From assembly GCA_022836615.1 (NCBI GenBank), contig MU405247.1, positions 227,536 through 291,535 on the forward strand: DNA of 64,000 nucleotides. Reading direction: 5' to 3'. This DNA is from Annulohypoxylon bovei var. microspora. Lineage: Eukaryota > Ascomycota > Sordariomycetes > Xylariales > Hypoxylaceae. Positions 55,910 to 64,000 of the stretch are shown piece after piece. A program made the position numbers and the translations under genes. Positions within the stretch are counted from its first letter, which is position 1. The number at the start of each line of letters is the position of its first letter. The notes beneath the pieces are model-generated. The model ran no database searches and was not told the DNA's origin. It saw nothing but the letters and a program-made list of their open reading frames with translations.

Positions 55910-57517
55910 ATGCGAATCTCTACTTCACTTATGTGTGTCGTCCTTACGATTACAAGTATTGTCTCAGGCCGAATAGGGTTGAGACGATCTAAAGAAGCAT
56001 GCGAGAGCCCTGCTGTCAGGAAAGAATGGTGTGTCCTGTAATCTTATCCCTGCTGACTGTGGCGGACACAATAGTCCACTGGCTAACTAGGCATCTTGTG
56101 ATTCGAAAGGAGAGATCTGACTAGCGCAGAGCGGCTAGATTTCATATCGGCCTTGAAGTGCCTGCAGTCTAATCCAGGGATGACATCCAACATGTTCTCG
56201 GGAGTCAGATCGCGCTACGACGATTTCGTAGCATTACATATTAGCCAAGCAGATTATGTTCATTGGGTTGTGAGTTTGGTCGTAAACACCACCACCTATC
56301 TAAACTCCATCATTAATAAATCCTAAGGGTCATTTCCTACCGTAAGATATTATTGTCTTACCACGAATCCCGAGTGTTGTTGACAAAGTCAGATGGCATC
56401 GGTATTTTATATGGTTATTCGAACAATCACTTCGAAACGAGTGTTTTTATAAGGGCTCCATACCGTAGGTATCCCTTCACTAGACTCAGGTTGAACGGTG
56501 GCTTGTTAACTTAGTAATCAAGGTACTGGGGTTTGCGCTATCATTCTTAATCGCAGACGAAAAGAGCGCTGACGGACTTTGCCAATAGACTGGGCACGAG
56601 ATTCTGTAACTGAAGCTGCACTTTTAAACTCGCCGGTTTTCGATGATGAATATGGATTTGGAGGTAGGAGAAAGGTCTCTCTAGTCTCCTAGGGAAACGA
56701 GACTAAGCGAGTAGAAGGTAACGGCGATTATATCGAGGATCTAAGCAGCTTTCCGGACGAGTGGAAGACTGCATTCGACATCCCTGGAAGGTCAGGAGGC
56801 GGTGAGTTTCTTCGTGTTAAAAAGTCCTCATGTCTTCGGAGTGGTTGATTTAACAATGACTAATCCAAGGGTGCATTCCGAACGGACCATTCGCAAATCT
56901 CAATGCCTCAATGGGACCCGGAAACAGTACCGAATACAACCCGCGTTGTGTTCGGCGAGACTTCAGTATCTGGCTGATGGCAAGAGCATTGCACACAGAG
57001 AGTATCGCGTTCGTCATGGCGGCAAGCACTTATTTCGACCTTGAACACAGGACCGAAGGTCTGGACCTTGGAATCGCCGCAGCGTCAGTTCACGGTGGCG
57101 GACACCTGGGTATCGGTGGTGTGATTGGTGATGTAAGGAAGCCTTGATTAGGAAACCCTTTCAAACAGCTGACAGTACCTTGTTCAGATGGCGAATACAT
57201 GGTCATCGACGGTAGATCCGATCTTTTGGCTTCACCATAGTGCTATAGACCGTCTATGGGATGTCTGGCAGCGAAACGGTATGTACCACCCGGGACTTAA
57301 TCTGAAGTTTCTAACACCAAAAGCAGACTGGCCTAAGAGAAAGGAAGATATAGGCGGGCCCGATACACAATGGGCGTATCCATATAATTATTTCGGCGAG
57401 AAGCCTTATAAGAACATCACCTTGGATTTTGAGATGAACTTTGGCTATATAGGTGGGATGTTGAGTATCCGCCAAGTTATGGATGTCCAGGCTAGTTTGT
57501 GTTATACGTACTCGTGA
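55910..57517 (+). CDS. tyrosinase (type 3 copper protein), nine exons
   Basis: Exons: 55910-56028, 56110-56269, 56328-56341 (14 nt), 56393-56464, 56523-56530 (8 nt), 56589-56663, 56718-56801, 56870-57132 and 57188-57517. They total 1125 nt and give 374 aa. Residues 1-20 are a signal peptide (MRISTSLMCVVLTITSIVSG). CuA ligands are His83, His91 and His100 (ALHISQADYVHWVGHFLPWH). The conserved YWDW at residues 123-126 is coded across the 8-nt exon. CuB ligands are His252, His256 and His281/282 (VHGGGHLGIGG; DPIFWLHHSAIDRLWDVWQ). The C-terminus (MDVQASLCYTYS) matches short fungal tyrosinases. Secreted enzymes of this type oxidise mono- and diphenols to quinones, for pigment or phenol metabolism. 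All introns are GT-AG with recognisable branch sites. Convergent with the HD gene. Confidence 0.9.
56523..56530 (+). other. 8-nt microexon of the tyrosinase gene
   Basis: The exon is GTACTGGG, flanked by an acceptor AATCAAG and a donor GTTTGC. Joined to ATACC (ending at 56464) and ACTGGGCACG (from 56589), it yields IPYWDWARDS. Without it the reading frame is lost and the YWDW motif, near-universal in tyrosinases, is missing. Confidence 0.85.
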
Positions 57518-57778
57518 GTTGGCTTGGTTCTGTGGTTCGGAGATGATACCCATGATGAATACCTAGAAAAGGGCAACGTAAGATGAGACAAATAAGGGGC
57601 CTAGAGACCATGTTGGCTTGCCATTTAATTACTCCTAGTCCGAATATCTGTCTGTTAACTAACGTCTGGTGCAGCATCACTGTAGGCTGATATTGCGTAT
57701 AGTAGGACGTGTAACCTACCTAGGTAGATAGGTAGAATATTTTGATAGGAGGAAAGTTGTCGGCATGCTGATATATTT

Positions 57779-58438
57779 TCAAGTTATAATCGACGATCCG
57801 TTAGAGAAAGCTGCTTCCTCACCCCACCACTTGAGGAACTCTTGCATTCTCTCGGTCTTTTTCTTAGCAAGTTCTCGTCCAACGTCCGTCTTCATCATGC
57901 TCTCGAGTTTTAGTAGCTTGTCGTGGAAATGTTGGATAGAGTCTGTCATAGACCGTTGTGTCCTGGCACCAGTAAAGGTGAAGACTCGACCAATCCCAAT
58001 ACTTCCAATAGCATCGAGTCGATCGGCGTCTTGAACAACAGCTAACTCGGGATAAGACTTGATAAGCTCTTGAACTCGAGCCGGGTTCTTGATCTCGCTC
58101 GAGTAACTAACACCCAGACAGATCGTCTGAACTCGTTTTGCAAGTTGCTCCTCAGCGCCAAGGGACAGAAGCAGTTCGTATACCAGGGTTGAGGCATCTT
58201 CCCCTGACTTCAGGTATTTCTTGTCTCCCACATCATGCAGAAGGGCGCTGAGAATCACGACTTGGTGATCCCGCGGAGGGGTCCCCGGCGACTGGGTATG
58301 GATGTGTTTGGCAAGTCCTACGACGCGCTCGATATGGTTGAAGTCATGCGATCCGTCGTAGTTTGACATGTAGGTCTTGACGTATTCCGTGACGGAGCTG
58401 ACGAGGCTCTCGTCTACGGAGTCCTTGGTTTGAGCCAT
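57779..58438 (-). CDS. HD-domain metal-dependent phosphohydrolase (YedJ-like)
   Basis: A single exon of 219 aa. I start it at ATG 58438 (MAQTKDSVD), because the in-frame codon further upstream at 58492 is TTG. The HD-domain ligands are in place: DGSHDFNHIERVVGLAKHIH (His35), VVILSALLHDVGDKKY (His68-Asp69) and the later Asp in VVQDADRLDAIGSIG. The pattern SHDFNHI...LLHDVGD...QDADRLDA is that of the small YedJ/YpgQ-type HD hydrolases, which act on nucleotides or other phosphate esters. The physiological substrate in fungi is unknown. The C-terminus is a charged helix (GRELAKKKTERMQEFLKWWG). Soluble, presumably cytosolic. Its 3' end faces the tyrosinase stop about 260 bp away. Confidence 0.9.
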   Translation of the reverse strand: MAQTKDSVDESLVSSVTEYVKTYMSNYDGSHDFNHIERVVGLAKHIHTQSPGTPPRDHQVVILSALLHDVGDKKYLKSGEDASTLVYELLLSLGAEEQLAKRVQTICLGVSYSSEIKNPARVQELIKSYPELAVVQDADRLDAIGSIGIGRVFTFTGARTQRSMTDSIQHFHDKLLKLESMMKTDVGRELAKKKTERMQEFLKWWGEEAAFSNGSSIIT

Positions 58439-60767
58439 GATCTTCCGCCGGGACGCTCGGCTATTGCGCTTCGGCGTGTTAGCCCATGTCAATACGCGCT
58501 TGTTGACACCCTACGTACATATTCTTTATCCACTATCTCCACGAGGCACCTTGTTGCAGATGAGAGAATTTCATCATAATAACTAAAGAGGGGGCCTAGA
58601 AACTAATAGGCGCCGGAACAACGCTAGAACTGCAAGAAGACCCGCACACGGCTTGTTTACCAGGTTGACGAACTTCCTAGTAGGTAAGATTCCTGTTTAG
58701 TAAGGTGGGTGGAGGGTGGAGGGTGGAAACCAACGGCACGTATTATGGGGAGTCCCAATCTATAATCGATCTTGATGGAGGGTCGCGATTTTCATCTGAA
58801 GTTAGCTTCTATTATTCTACTCTTTAGTATACACATCAACCCCAGTTCGAGGAGGAGTCGACATGCATCGCTTCCAAGTTCCTGGCAGGCAACGTAGTGT
58901 GATCATCGAGTTGCATTTTGTTGCATTTTGTTGCATTTTAGTTGCTTTGCATCCACGCGCCGTGCTAAGGTTAGTCATGTGATCAGAGTTCTCTTTCCCA
59001 ACCACTCAGAGGCCAAGATAGCCCTTGTCGATTATTGCATACTGCATCCTTACTGCATATAAACTACCCAGGTACAGTATTAGCGTTATTCGGGATTTTC
59101 CCGGTCCAGCTTTTTCACTTTTCTGCATTTCTGCATTTTGAACTCTTGAACCCTTGACTGATCCACATCAACTTTTCCACCTCTTCCACCTTTTCCACTT
59201 TTCCTCCTTTTCCACTTTTCCTCCCGCGATAGGGCTGGAAAAATCATCTATCGAAAGACCGAGGTGGAGTGTTACTTTCGGACTTTCACGGCCTCACGGT
59301 AGATTCTGTACGACTGTTTTCGCCTACCCGCCGGAGCTAGTGATATGGCCTGCATAAGACTCAACTTGGGCTTTGCAACTCCGTCATCCGTCGCCCGGCT
59401 AAGCTGCGATTGCGAGCCGATCCATCTGACTCGGCGGGATCCTTGGAACTCCTCTATGTTCTGGGCTTGTCTTCGGTATACATTTGTCTTTAATATAATC
59501 CTAGAAGGATTATGATGGAAGATCAGATCATCCTTTTCTCTCAAGTATACGACAGGTCTAGCTAGCCGTATCTCATAACCAATAACGGCTCTGCTAATAA
59601 GTTGCATTGCCGTAAACTTCAGCTCGATAACTTTTAGGCCGAGCTTTGTCATATTAGATTCGCAAACCGATATCTCTTCGAACTACGCAATCTTCATGCG
59701 AAGCTAACTTACCAAGCTGAATGGATAGGTTGCTTCATTCGCCAATAAGGTCCTTATGACTGCCTGCAGATATCGATGCAGAAGAATACATATTACAGCA
59801 TCATCCACATGGAGTTATGTACCATGCCGGTTCATCAAGACCTGCTCGCGTGCAGATAGTGGCTTAATGGCGTTCGCACTATAGTACGCGGGGCGGAGGG
59901 GCATCTCGATTGGAGATGATGTTTGCGCCTATTTGATTCGTCTGATGCAACACCTCGACCGTGTGATATGTGATAAGCCTAACATTGGTATTGGTTGCTG
60001 ATCGACCAATCATCGCCAAGATTTAGACGCCCAATCGCCTTTTCCCGACTAGCTCGACCTTGTTTTCCGCCCAGTTTCTATTTATTCTTCGGATTTTGTA
60101 CCGTCGTACTCATGCTTAACCGCCGCCAACGTGCAGTTCGGCACCACCCATGTTTGTTGTACCGAAGACTGGAATGGCTTAGGCTGGGAGATATGTGCAC
60201 AAGTGACATTACATCGGATTGGGTGTGTGTTACCGGCCATACAGAAGCCAAAGCCACGATCCCATCAAGCGAGTCCAAGCCATCCAAGATGACGGCCCCG
60301 CACATCCAGTTGCCGTAGCGGGAAGTCGTTCACTGGCACACTGGCACTGGTACCGCAGCAGGAAACCGATTCTGTTGGTCTGGATATTGGGTCGCATCCT
60401 GGTCTGTCTATACGGCCGCGATTCATATAATACCACGCAGCCTTCCTCAGTCGTTTTCCCTTTTCCTCTCTTTCTTCTTCGGCAAGCATTCAAACACCAC
60501 AAGCTAGTTCCTTGTTTCTTCTCATCCCTCTTATTTTTTTTTCTTTTGCTAAGCATTAGAGCTGTGCTCTTCTGTTCTAATATTCATCTAATATACCAAA
60601 AATCCAAAAATCCAAATTCAACACCAGTTGCCGGTCAACTAACCCACTAATTCACAACCGCTGATACCCCCTAATAGATCGAGAAACTAGCTTTCCCTTG
60701 CTCAAAAAAATCCCTTGAAATTTTTTAAGAAACGTCAATTTTTTGCAATAACAACATTAATATCACA
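58439..60767. other. spacer with TTGCATT and pyrimidine-rich repeats, plus one doubtful ORF
   Basis: About 2.3 kb. TTGCATTTTG is repeated three times at 58911-58940, and TGCAT/CTGCATT words recur to about 59140. A pyrimidine tract of CCACTTTTCCTC-type units spans 59170-59225. A doubtful 126-codon ORF is listed separately. From 60430 to 60760 the plus strand is a long C/T-rich leader for the glycogen-binding-domain gene. No tRNA or transposon recognised. Confidence 0.5.
59272..59652 (-). CDS. hypothetical 126-aa ORF
   Basis: The frame opens with ATG at 59652 and has a basic, reasonably protein-like composition (VIGYEIRLARPVVYLREKDD, then NPSRIILKTNVYRRQAQNIE). No family, signal peptide or membrane span is recognised. 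Base composition resembles the surrounding spacer. It may be a chance frame or a small lineage-specific gene; I list it only because the ATG-anchored frame is long for AT-richer spacer DNA. Confidence 0.25.
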   Translation of the reverse strand: MTKLGLKVIELKFTAMQLISRAVIGYEIRLARPVVYLREKDDLIFHHNPSRIILKTNVYRRQAQNIEEFQGSRRVRWIGSQSQLSRATDDGVAKPKLSLMQAISLAPAGRRKQSYRIYREAVKVRK

Positions 60768-61628
60768 ATGGCGACCATCCAGCTATCATTCTCTCTCCGC
60801 GTTTCTTCCGGCGTCAAGTCCGTTCATCTGCTTGGATCTTGGGACAACTACGTTGGCCAGATCCCCCTTTCCAAGGACAAGTCTTCCAGCAAGTCCGGGT
60901 CATGGAAGGGCACTTTCCGATTTCAAGGCAATCTCGAGGCTGGTCAGCGATACTGGTACTACTACATCATCGATGGATACCACGTTTCGCACAACCCCAG
61001 TGAGGCTTCCACTGTCGAGCCCACCACCGGCCGAGAATTGAACATCCTCGATGTTCCCAAGGACAAGTCCAGCAAGTCATCGTCCTCCAAGTCTCACAGC
61101 TCCAGCAAGAGCTCCTCAAAGCACAGCTCGTCTTCCTCGTCAAAGGACAAGCACCGGTCTTCCAAGCGCCCCACTCTTGACATCCCCAAGGGCCGACCCC
61201 TTTCCGTCTCTCAGATCGTTGCTCCCAAGCCAATGTCGCCGCACGCCACCCGCCACATCCTGGATGCCGACTACTACGACGACGAGTCCATTGAGGAACT
61301 GACCACCCGCTTTGACAACACCAGCTTCGAGGAGGACGCCATCAGCGACTTCGCCAGCTCTCCCGTCTCTTCATCCGGCTCCAGCCTGTCCTACCGCTCG
61401 GACAGCTCGTCGCCGAACTCGTCGCTCTCCGGCTACAGCACGCCCGCCTCGGACTGCAGCAACTGCACGTGCGAGCGCTACGGCATCACGCGCAAGGGCG
61501 ACCGCGTCAAGATCGACTGCGGCGGCTCGCGCTGCGGCTACAGCGACGAGGAGAGCTCCTGCTCCAGCGGCGACGAGGAGTACGTTCCCCGCAGCTCCCG
61601 CCGCAACGGCATCGTCGTCCGCTCGTGA
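60768..61628 (+). CDS. AMPK-type glycogen-binding (CBM48-like) domain protein with Ser-rich linker and Cys motif
   Basis: A single exon of 286 aa from ATG 60768. Residues 1-88 match the AMPK-beta/CBM48 carbohydrate-binding fold: VHLLGSWDNYVGQIPLSKDK, then GSWKGTFRFQGN, GQRYWYYYIIDGYHVSHNPS and ELNILDVP. The last is the AMPK-type end strand. Residues about 95-130 are a Ser/Lys repeat (SSKSSSSKSHSSSKSSSKHS), followed by RPTLDIPKGRPLSVSQIVAP. The C-terminal 60 residues carry a compact cysteine motif, Cys230-x2-Cys233-x-Cys235 then Cys251-x4-Cys256, in DCSNCTCERYGITRKGDRVK. The protein probably binds glycogen or related glucans in the cytosol, perhaps as a scaffold; this is inferred. A Snf1-beta identity is unlikely because the ASC domain is absent. 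Confidence 0.85.
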   Translation: MATIQLSFSLRVSSGVKSVHLLGSWDNYVGQIPLSKDKSSSKSGSWKGTFRFQGNLEAGQRYWYYYIIDGYHVSHNPSEASTVEPTTGRELNILDVPKDKSSKSSSSKSHSSSKSSSKHSSSSSSKDKHRSSKRPTLDIPKGRPLSVSQIVAPKPMSPHATRHILDADYYDDESIEELTTRFDNTSFEEDAISDFASSPVSSSGSSLSYRSDSSSPNSSLSGYSTPASDCSNCTCERYGITRKGDRVKIDCGGSRCGYSDEESSCSSGDEEYVPRSSRRNGIVVRS

Positions 61629-62462
61629 AGACCCGCATCTGTCGGGAGATCCCACCAAGCACCACCACCACCACACCATAATACGCCAGAAGGCCGAAGA
61701 TAGGAGATATCGAGGCTGTTCGCTCATTAAACGGGCACCGAGCGCCAAACTTTTTCTCTTCGCTCTGCTCGTCTTGTTGTTCCATTGCATCAGCGACGGG
61801 TCGGATTTGCGGCAGGGGGCCCCGGACCACGAGCTGGTTCTCGGCGGCCGAGCCCCCGCCGCGCCCGCCGCGCCTACACCATTGGGTCGATGCTGCGGCC
61901 CCCGCGACCCGCGTCCCGTGACGCGGTCGTGCGATCGTTTCGTATGTTTCCGACAATACATCCGGAGCAGCAGCAGCAGCCCTCCTCCCCCCTGCTACCC
62001 GCACAGGCGGGAGCGGGAGCGAGGAAGAGGGCGACCAGCCTGCTCTAGCGAAACACAGCGAGACCGTCCGCCGTGGAAACGACCGGCGACGGCTCCTGGG
62101 GATGTTTTTACAAAAAAAGCGCCAACGTTGTGGCCCCGGATCCGGCCTGTTCTTGAAGGTCCGCGCCAGCCGCTGTAAATAGTCATTCGTCCGCCCCTGA
62201 AGGAAAGATCTGATGGATGGATATCGGGAGGCAGAACTCTTTGTCAAGCTATAGCTGCCACCACATGGTGGATAGAGGACCATTGAATCTATTCATCGAA
62301 CTCCGTATACGCTTCCCATCAACCGTGACTATGTGGTATAATCCCTGTGCAGTATCCATCGTGTGCCAATTCATACAAAATTCCTATATAATCTAGCCAT
62401 TCAAGTGAGTAAGCTTCGAACCCCGACGACTAATTACTTAATTATTATCCTCTCACCCTTCC
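61629..62462. other. GC-rich 3' region and convergent spacer
   Basis: About 0.8 kb. Up to about 62190 GC content is very high, so long overlapping frames occur on both strands (for example 61312-62178 + and 61507-62283 -). These extend from, or overlap, the preceding gene in other frames and have no motifs. I read this as 3' UTR and spacer. The right part is AT-richer and leads into the metzincin 3' end. Confidence 0.5.
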
Positions 62463-63170
62463 TTAGACTTTACGAAGCCTAGTTATTTCCATCCCTCTAA
62501 TACTACGATGTGTGACCCTAGGAATGACCGGGTAGTCCACGATCTTATAGCCTTGTATGTATGACCCACTATCCTGTCCATAGAACTCTTTGAGCCACTT
62601 CTTATCGTCTAGATGAAATTGAAGAGTCCTGGGATGATTATATGGCCCCATTACCGAGAGACGGTTGTCCGAACCGAGGGGAAAGTGTACCGAAGGGTGG
62701 TGCGGCTCCTCCGAGGCCGCGTTCCAGTGGCGCATCCCGAGAGTATGGCCAAACTCGTGGCACAGGGTATTGAAGATCGAGTCACGATATTCGGGCAAGA
62801 ATAAACTCTCGTGCAGTACGATCTTGCGCTTACCTCGCGGGGTCCCAGGAAAAAAGGAGGTCGCATAGGCGCGAGGATCTTCTTCGTAAGTGAGGGTGAA
62901 GGTCTCCGGGAGGATGTCTTCCACGTACACGAAACGGAGTCCAAGGCGGTATGCGTTGAGTAGGTCGATGACCTTTTTTAGGCAACTTTTGACATGCCCG
63001 ATATCATCGACGGTATAATTAGCTTGGAGGAAGGACTGGTATTCAATACCACAAGTCACCTTCGAGCCTGGTGTCCACCGAGGAATGGTCTTGGATGAAG
63101 TGCCATGGAGTTGAAGTCGGCTACATTTCGTTTCCAAGATGTGGCTTGTGACGCAATATGCTTGGGGCAT
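62463..63170 (-). CDS. metzincin-type zinc metalloprotease
   Basis: A single-exon model of 235 aa from ATG 63170; the open frame continues upstream to a TTG at 63329 but has no earlier ATG. The zinc-binding helix is complete: HEFGHTLGMRH, with His138, His142 and His148 as ligands and Glu139 as catalytic base. It is followed by a candidate Met-turn (LSVMGPY, Met174). This is the extended HExxHxxGxxH motif of metzincins, and the matrixin-like spacing suggests a peptidase. The N-terminal part (SKTIPRWTPGSKVTCGIEYQ onward) looks like the upper subdomain. No signal peptide is visible in this model, so either it is cytosolic or a leader exon lies upstream of 63.2 kb. Its 3' end faces that of the glycogen-binding-domain gene. 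Confidence 0.8.
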   Translation of the reverse strand: MPQAYCVTSHILETKCSRLQLHGTSSKTIPRWTPGSKVTCGIEYQSFLQANYTVDDIGHVKSCLKKVIDLLNAYRLGLRFVYVEDILPETFTLTYEEDPRAYATSFFPGTPRGKRKIVLHESLFLPEYRDSIFNTLCHEFGHTLGMRHWNAASEEPHHPSVHFPLGSDNRLSVMGPYNHPRTLQFHLDDKKWLKEFYGQDSGSYIQGYKIVDYPVIPRVTHRSIRGMEITRLRKV

Positions 63171-63512
63171 GCTGATATCACTTGTTGTGGCAGGGCCTGT
63201 ATCGCTCTTTAGAGTCGATAGAGTGAGTGCGCCCTGCACGATGTTGCCACCAAGAGACTCTAGTATAGGCACTATTAGAAAGCGACTAGTTAGTTTCTGC
63301 CGAGAGCGAAAGAAAAGGACAAAACTCAATTAGATAAAATGGTTAGAGAGATGAAAGTGTAATGTTTAGTAAGTAACGGGATCGCGAAAAAAAGGGGGTC
63401 GCCAGTAAATGTATTTGGTCAACGTAAAATCATCTCTGCAAAGCTTACATACAATCCATGTCTAATTTCTAACACTCAAAAGGGATTAGATCTGGGTTGC
63501 TTTTGTTTTGTT

Positions 63513-63666
63513 TGCCCCGATTTAAGGGTAAGGGGTTTAAGGGGTTTTTGTGGTGGTGGTTGTGGATGGTTTTAAGTGGAAAAAAATGAATAAAATAAAA
63601 GAATTGCCCCGATTTTAGGGGTTATTGTGGCGTTGGTTTCAAGTGGAAAAAAATGAATAAAAGAAT
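63513..63666. repeat. imperfect direct duplication
   Basis: Two copies, about 63513-63600 and 63605-63666, share a GCCCCGATTT start and an identical 22-nt A-rich end (63574-63595 and 63641-63662). The middle of the second copy is shorter. This looks like a local duplication followed by indels. Confidence 0.75.
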
Positions 63667-63836
63667 TAATTAATTAATAAATTCGAAAACTGTGGCGAAG
63701 GTCCGGGGAGCGTGGCTTGACTGGTTGATGTGTGGCAGCTGAATCTTTTTGGTGGGGTTTGATTGGTTAAAAACTTTAGTCGCATATTTGATTGGGTGCA
63801 TCGCTCTAAAGGACCCACCTTTCACCCACCAAGCTA

Positions 63837-63884
63837 ACCACCTTTTGAACCACCTTTTGAACCACCTTTTAAACCACCTTTTGA
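63837..63884. repeat. 4 x 12-nt tandem repeat
   Basis: Four head-to-tail 12-nt units of ACCACCTTTTGA, the third with one G-to-A change. A partial fifth unit runs into ACCGG. Non-coding context. Confidence 0.9.
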
Positions 63885-64000
63885 ACCGGTTATCGTACCG
63901 GTTCGAAGGTCCGATTTGAAGGATAAGGAAGAGATAACGGAACGTACGGGGGGGCAGGGTAGGGCGGCGTACGGGGGTGGCAGCGTACGGGGGATTAAGG

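Larger units (their letters stand above)
63171..64000. other. repeat-rich right edge
   Basis: About 0.8 kb without a gene. It contains an imperfect direct duplication (63513-63666), a fourfold 12-nt tandem repeat (63837-63884) and three CGTACGGGGG words between 63943 and 63993. Any 5' leader exon for the metzincin would lie here, but I could not identify one with confidence. Confidence 0.55.

Noticed and set aside
56000..57500. tyrosinase pseudogene
   Set aside because: First appeared frameshifted, but a 14-nt exon and an 8-nt exon with normal splice sites restore an intact enzyme.
61312..62178. 288-codon plus-strand frame overlapping the glycogen-binding-domain gene
   Set aside because: Ala/Arg/Thr/Pro-biased shadow frame in GC-rich DNA; no ATG-anchored motif and it overlaps the better-supported gene.
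61507..62283. 258-codon minus-strand frame
   Set aside because: Same GC-rich stretch; Arg/Ser/Ala composition without domains or splice signals.

Overview
This window is nuclear DNA from a filamentous ascomycete (Pezizomycotina, probably Sordariomycetes). The evidence is short GT-AG introns of about 45-110 nt with CTAAC/CTGAC branch sites, intergenic spacers of 0.3-3 kb, and fungus-restricted families: a Usp1 septation protein, a 2EXR protein, a Pth11-type rhodopsin-domain receptor, a Cdc14-type SIN protein and a Pex24-family peroxin. Xylariales is a guess, resting on the many TAGG/CCTA-rich spacers and on a twin intron of the kind reported in that order. No rRNA, confident tRNA, CRISPR, prophage or intact transposon was found.

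Layout. 1-3.2 kb: no gene. 3.2-5.3 kb: Usp1-domain septation protein (+). 8.9-9.7 kb: RING/ankyrin protein (-). 11.8-12.6 kb: unrecognised four-exon gene (-). 14.5-15.6 kb: proteasome alpha1 subunit (-). 16.5-17.8 kb: WKF-domain protein (+). 18.3-19.3 kb: claudin-like four-span membrane protein (-). 22.5-23.8 kb: KpsF/GutQ-like SIS protein (+). 24.3-24.9 kb: secreted Ser/Thr-rich protein (-). 26.6-28.0 kb: Cys-rich single-pass surface protein (-). 29.8-31.5 kb: AAAP amino-acid permease carrying a twin intron (+). 32.3-33.8 kb: 2EXR protein (+). 35.3-35.8 kb: doubtful ORF (+). 36.1-38.0 kb: mitochondrial carrier (+) tail-to-tail with ribosomal protein eL22 (-). 38.6-40.3 kb: tail-anchored fatty aldehyde dehydrogenase (+). 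40.9-44.1 kb: exosome Rrp4 (-) head-to-head with a Pex24-family peroxin (+). 44.8-45.3 kb: F-box protein (-). 46.3-47.4 kb: geranylgeranyl diphosphate synthase (-). 49.1-50.0 kb: SIN protein Cdc14 with a GC-AG intron (+). 50.5-52.0 kb: second Cys-rich surface protein (-). 53.3-54.7 kb: Pth11-like receptor (-). 55.9-57.5 kb: nine-exon tyrosinase with 14-nt and 8-nt exons (+). 57.8-58.4 kb: HD phosphohydrolase (-). 59.3-59.7 kb: doubtful ORF (-). 60.8-61.6 kb: glycogen-binding-domain protein (+). 62.5-63.2 kb: metzincin protease (-).

Most genes are dispersed housekeeping functions (proteasome, ribosome, exosome, peroxisome, septation, isoprenoids), mixed with surface, sensing and secreted genes typical of an environment-facing fungus. 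There is no biosynthetic cluster: the GGPP synthase has no terpene cyclase or P450 beside it and looks like primary metabolism. Exon structures were worked out by hand from splice signals, reading frame and family conservation, and total coding length is a multiple of three in each complete model. The start of the 26.6-28.0 kb gene is the main unresolved point.

The most unusual structure is in the permease: two introns nested so that removing the inner one creates the donor (GTATGT) of the outer one, a [D1,2] stwintron. The tyrosinase is second: only by including an 8-nt exon is the conserved YWDW motif restored.
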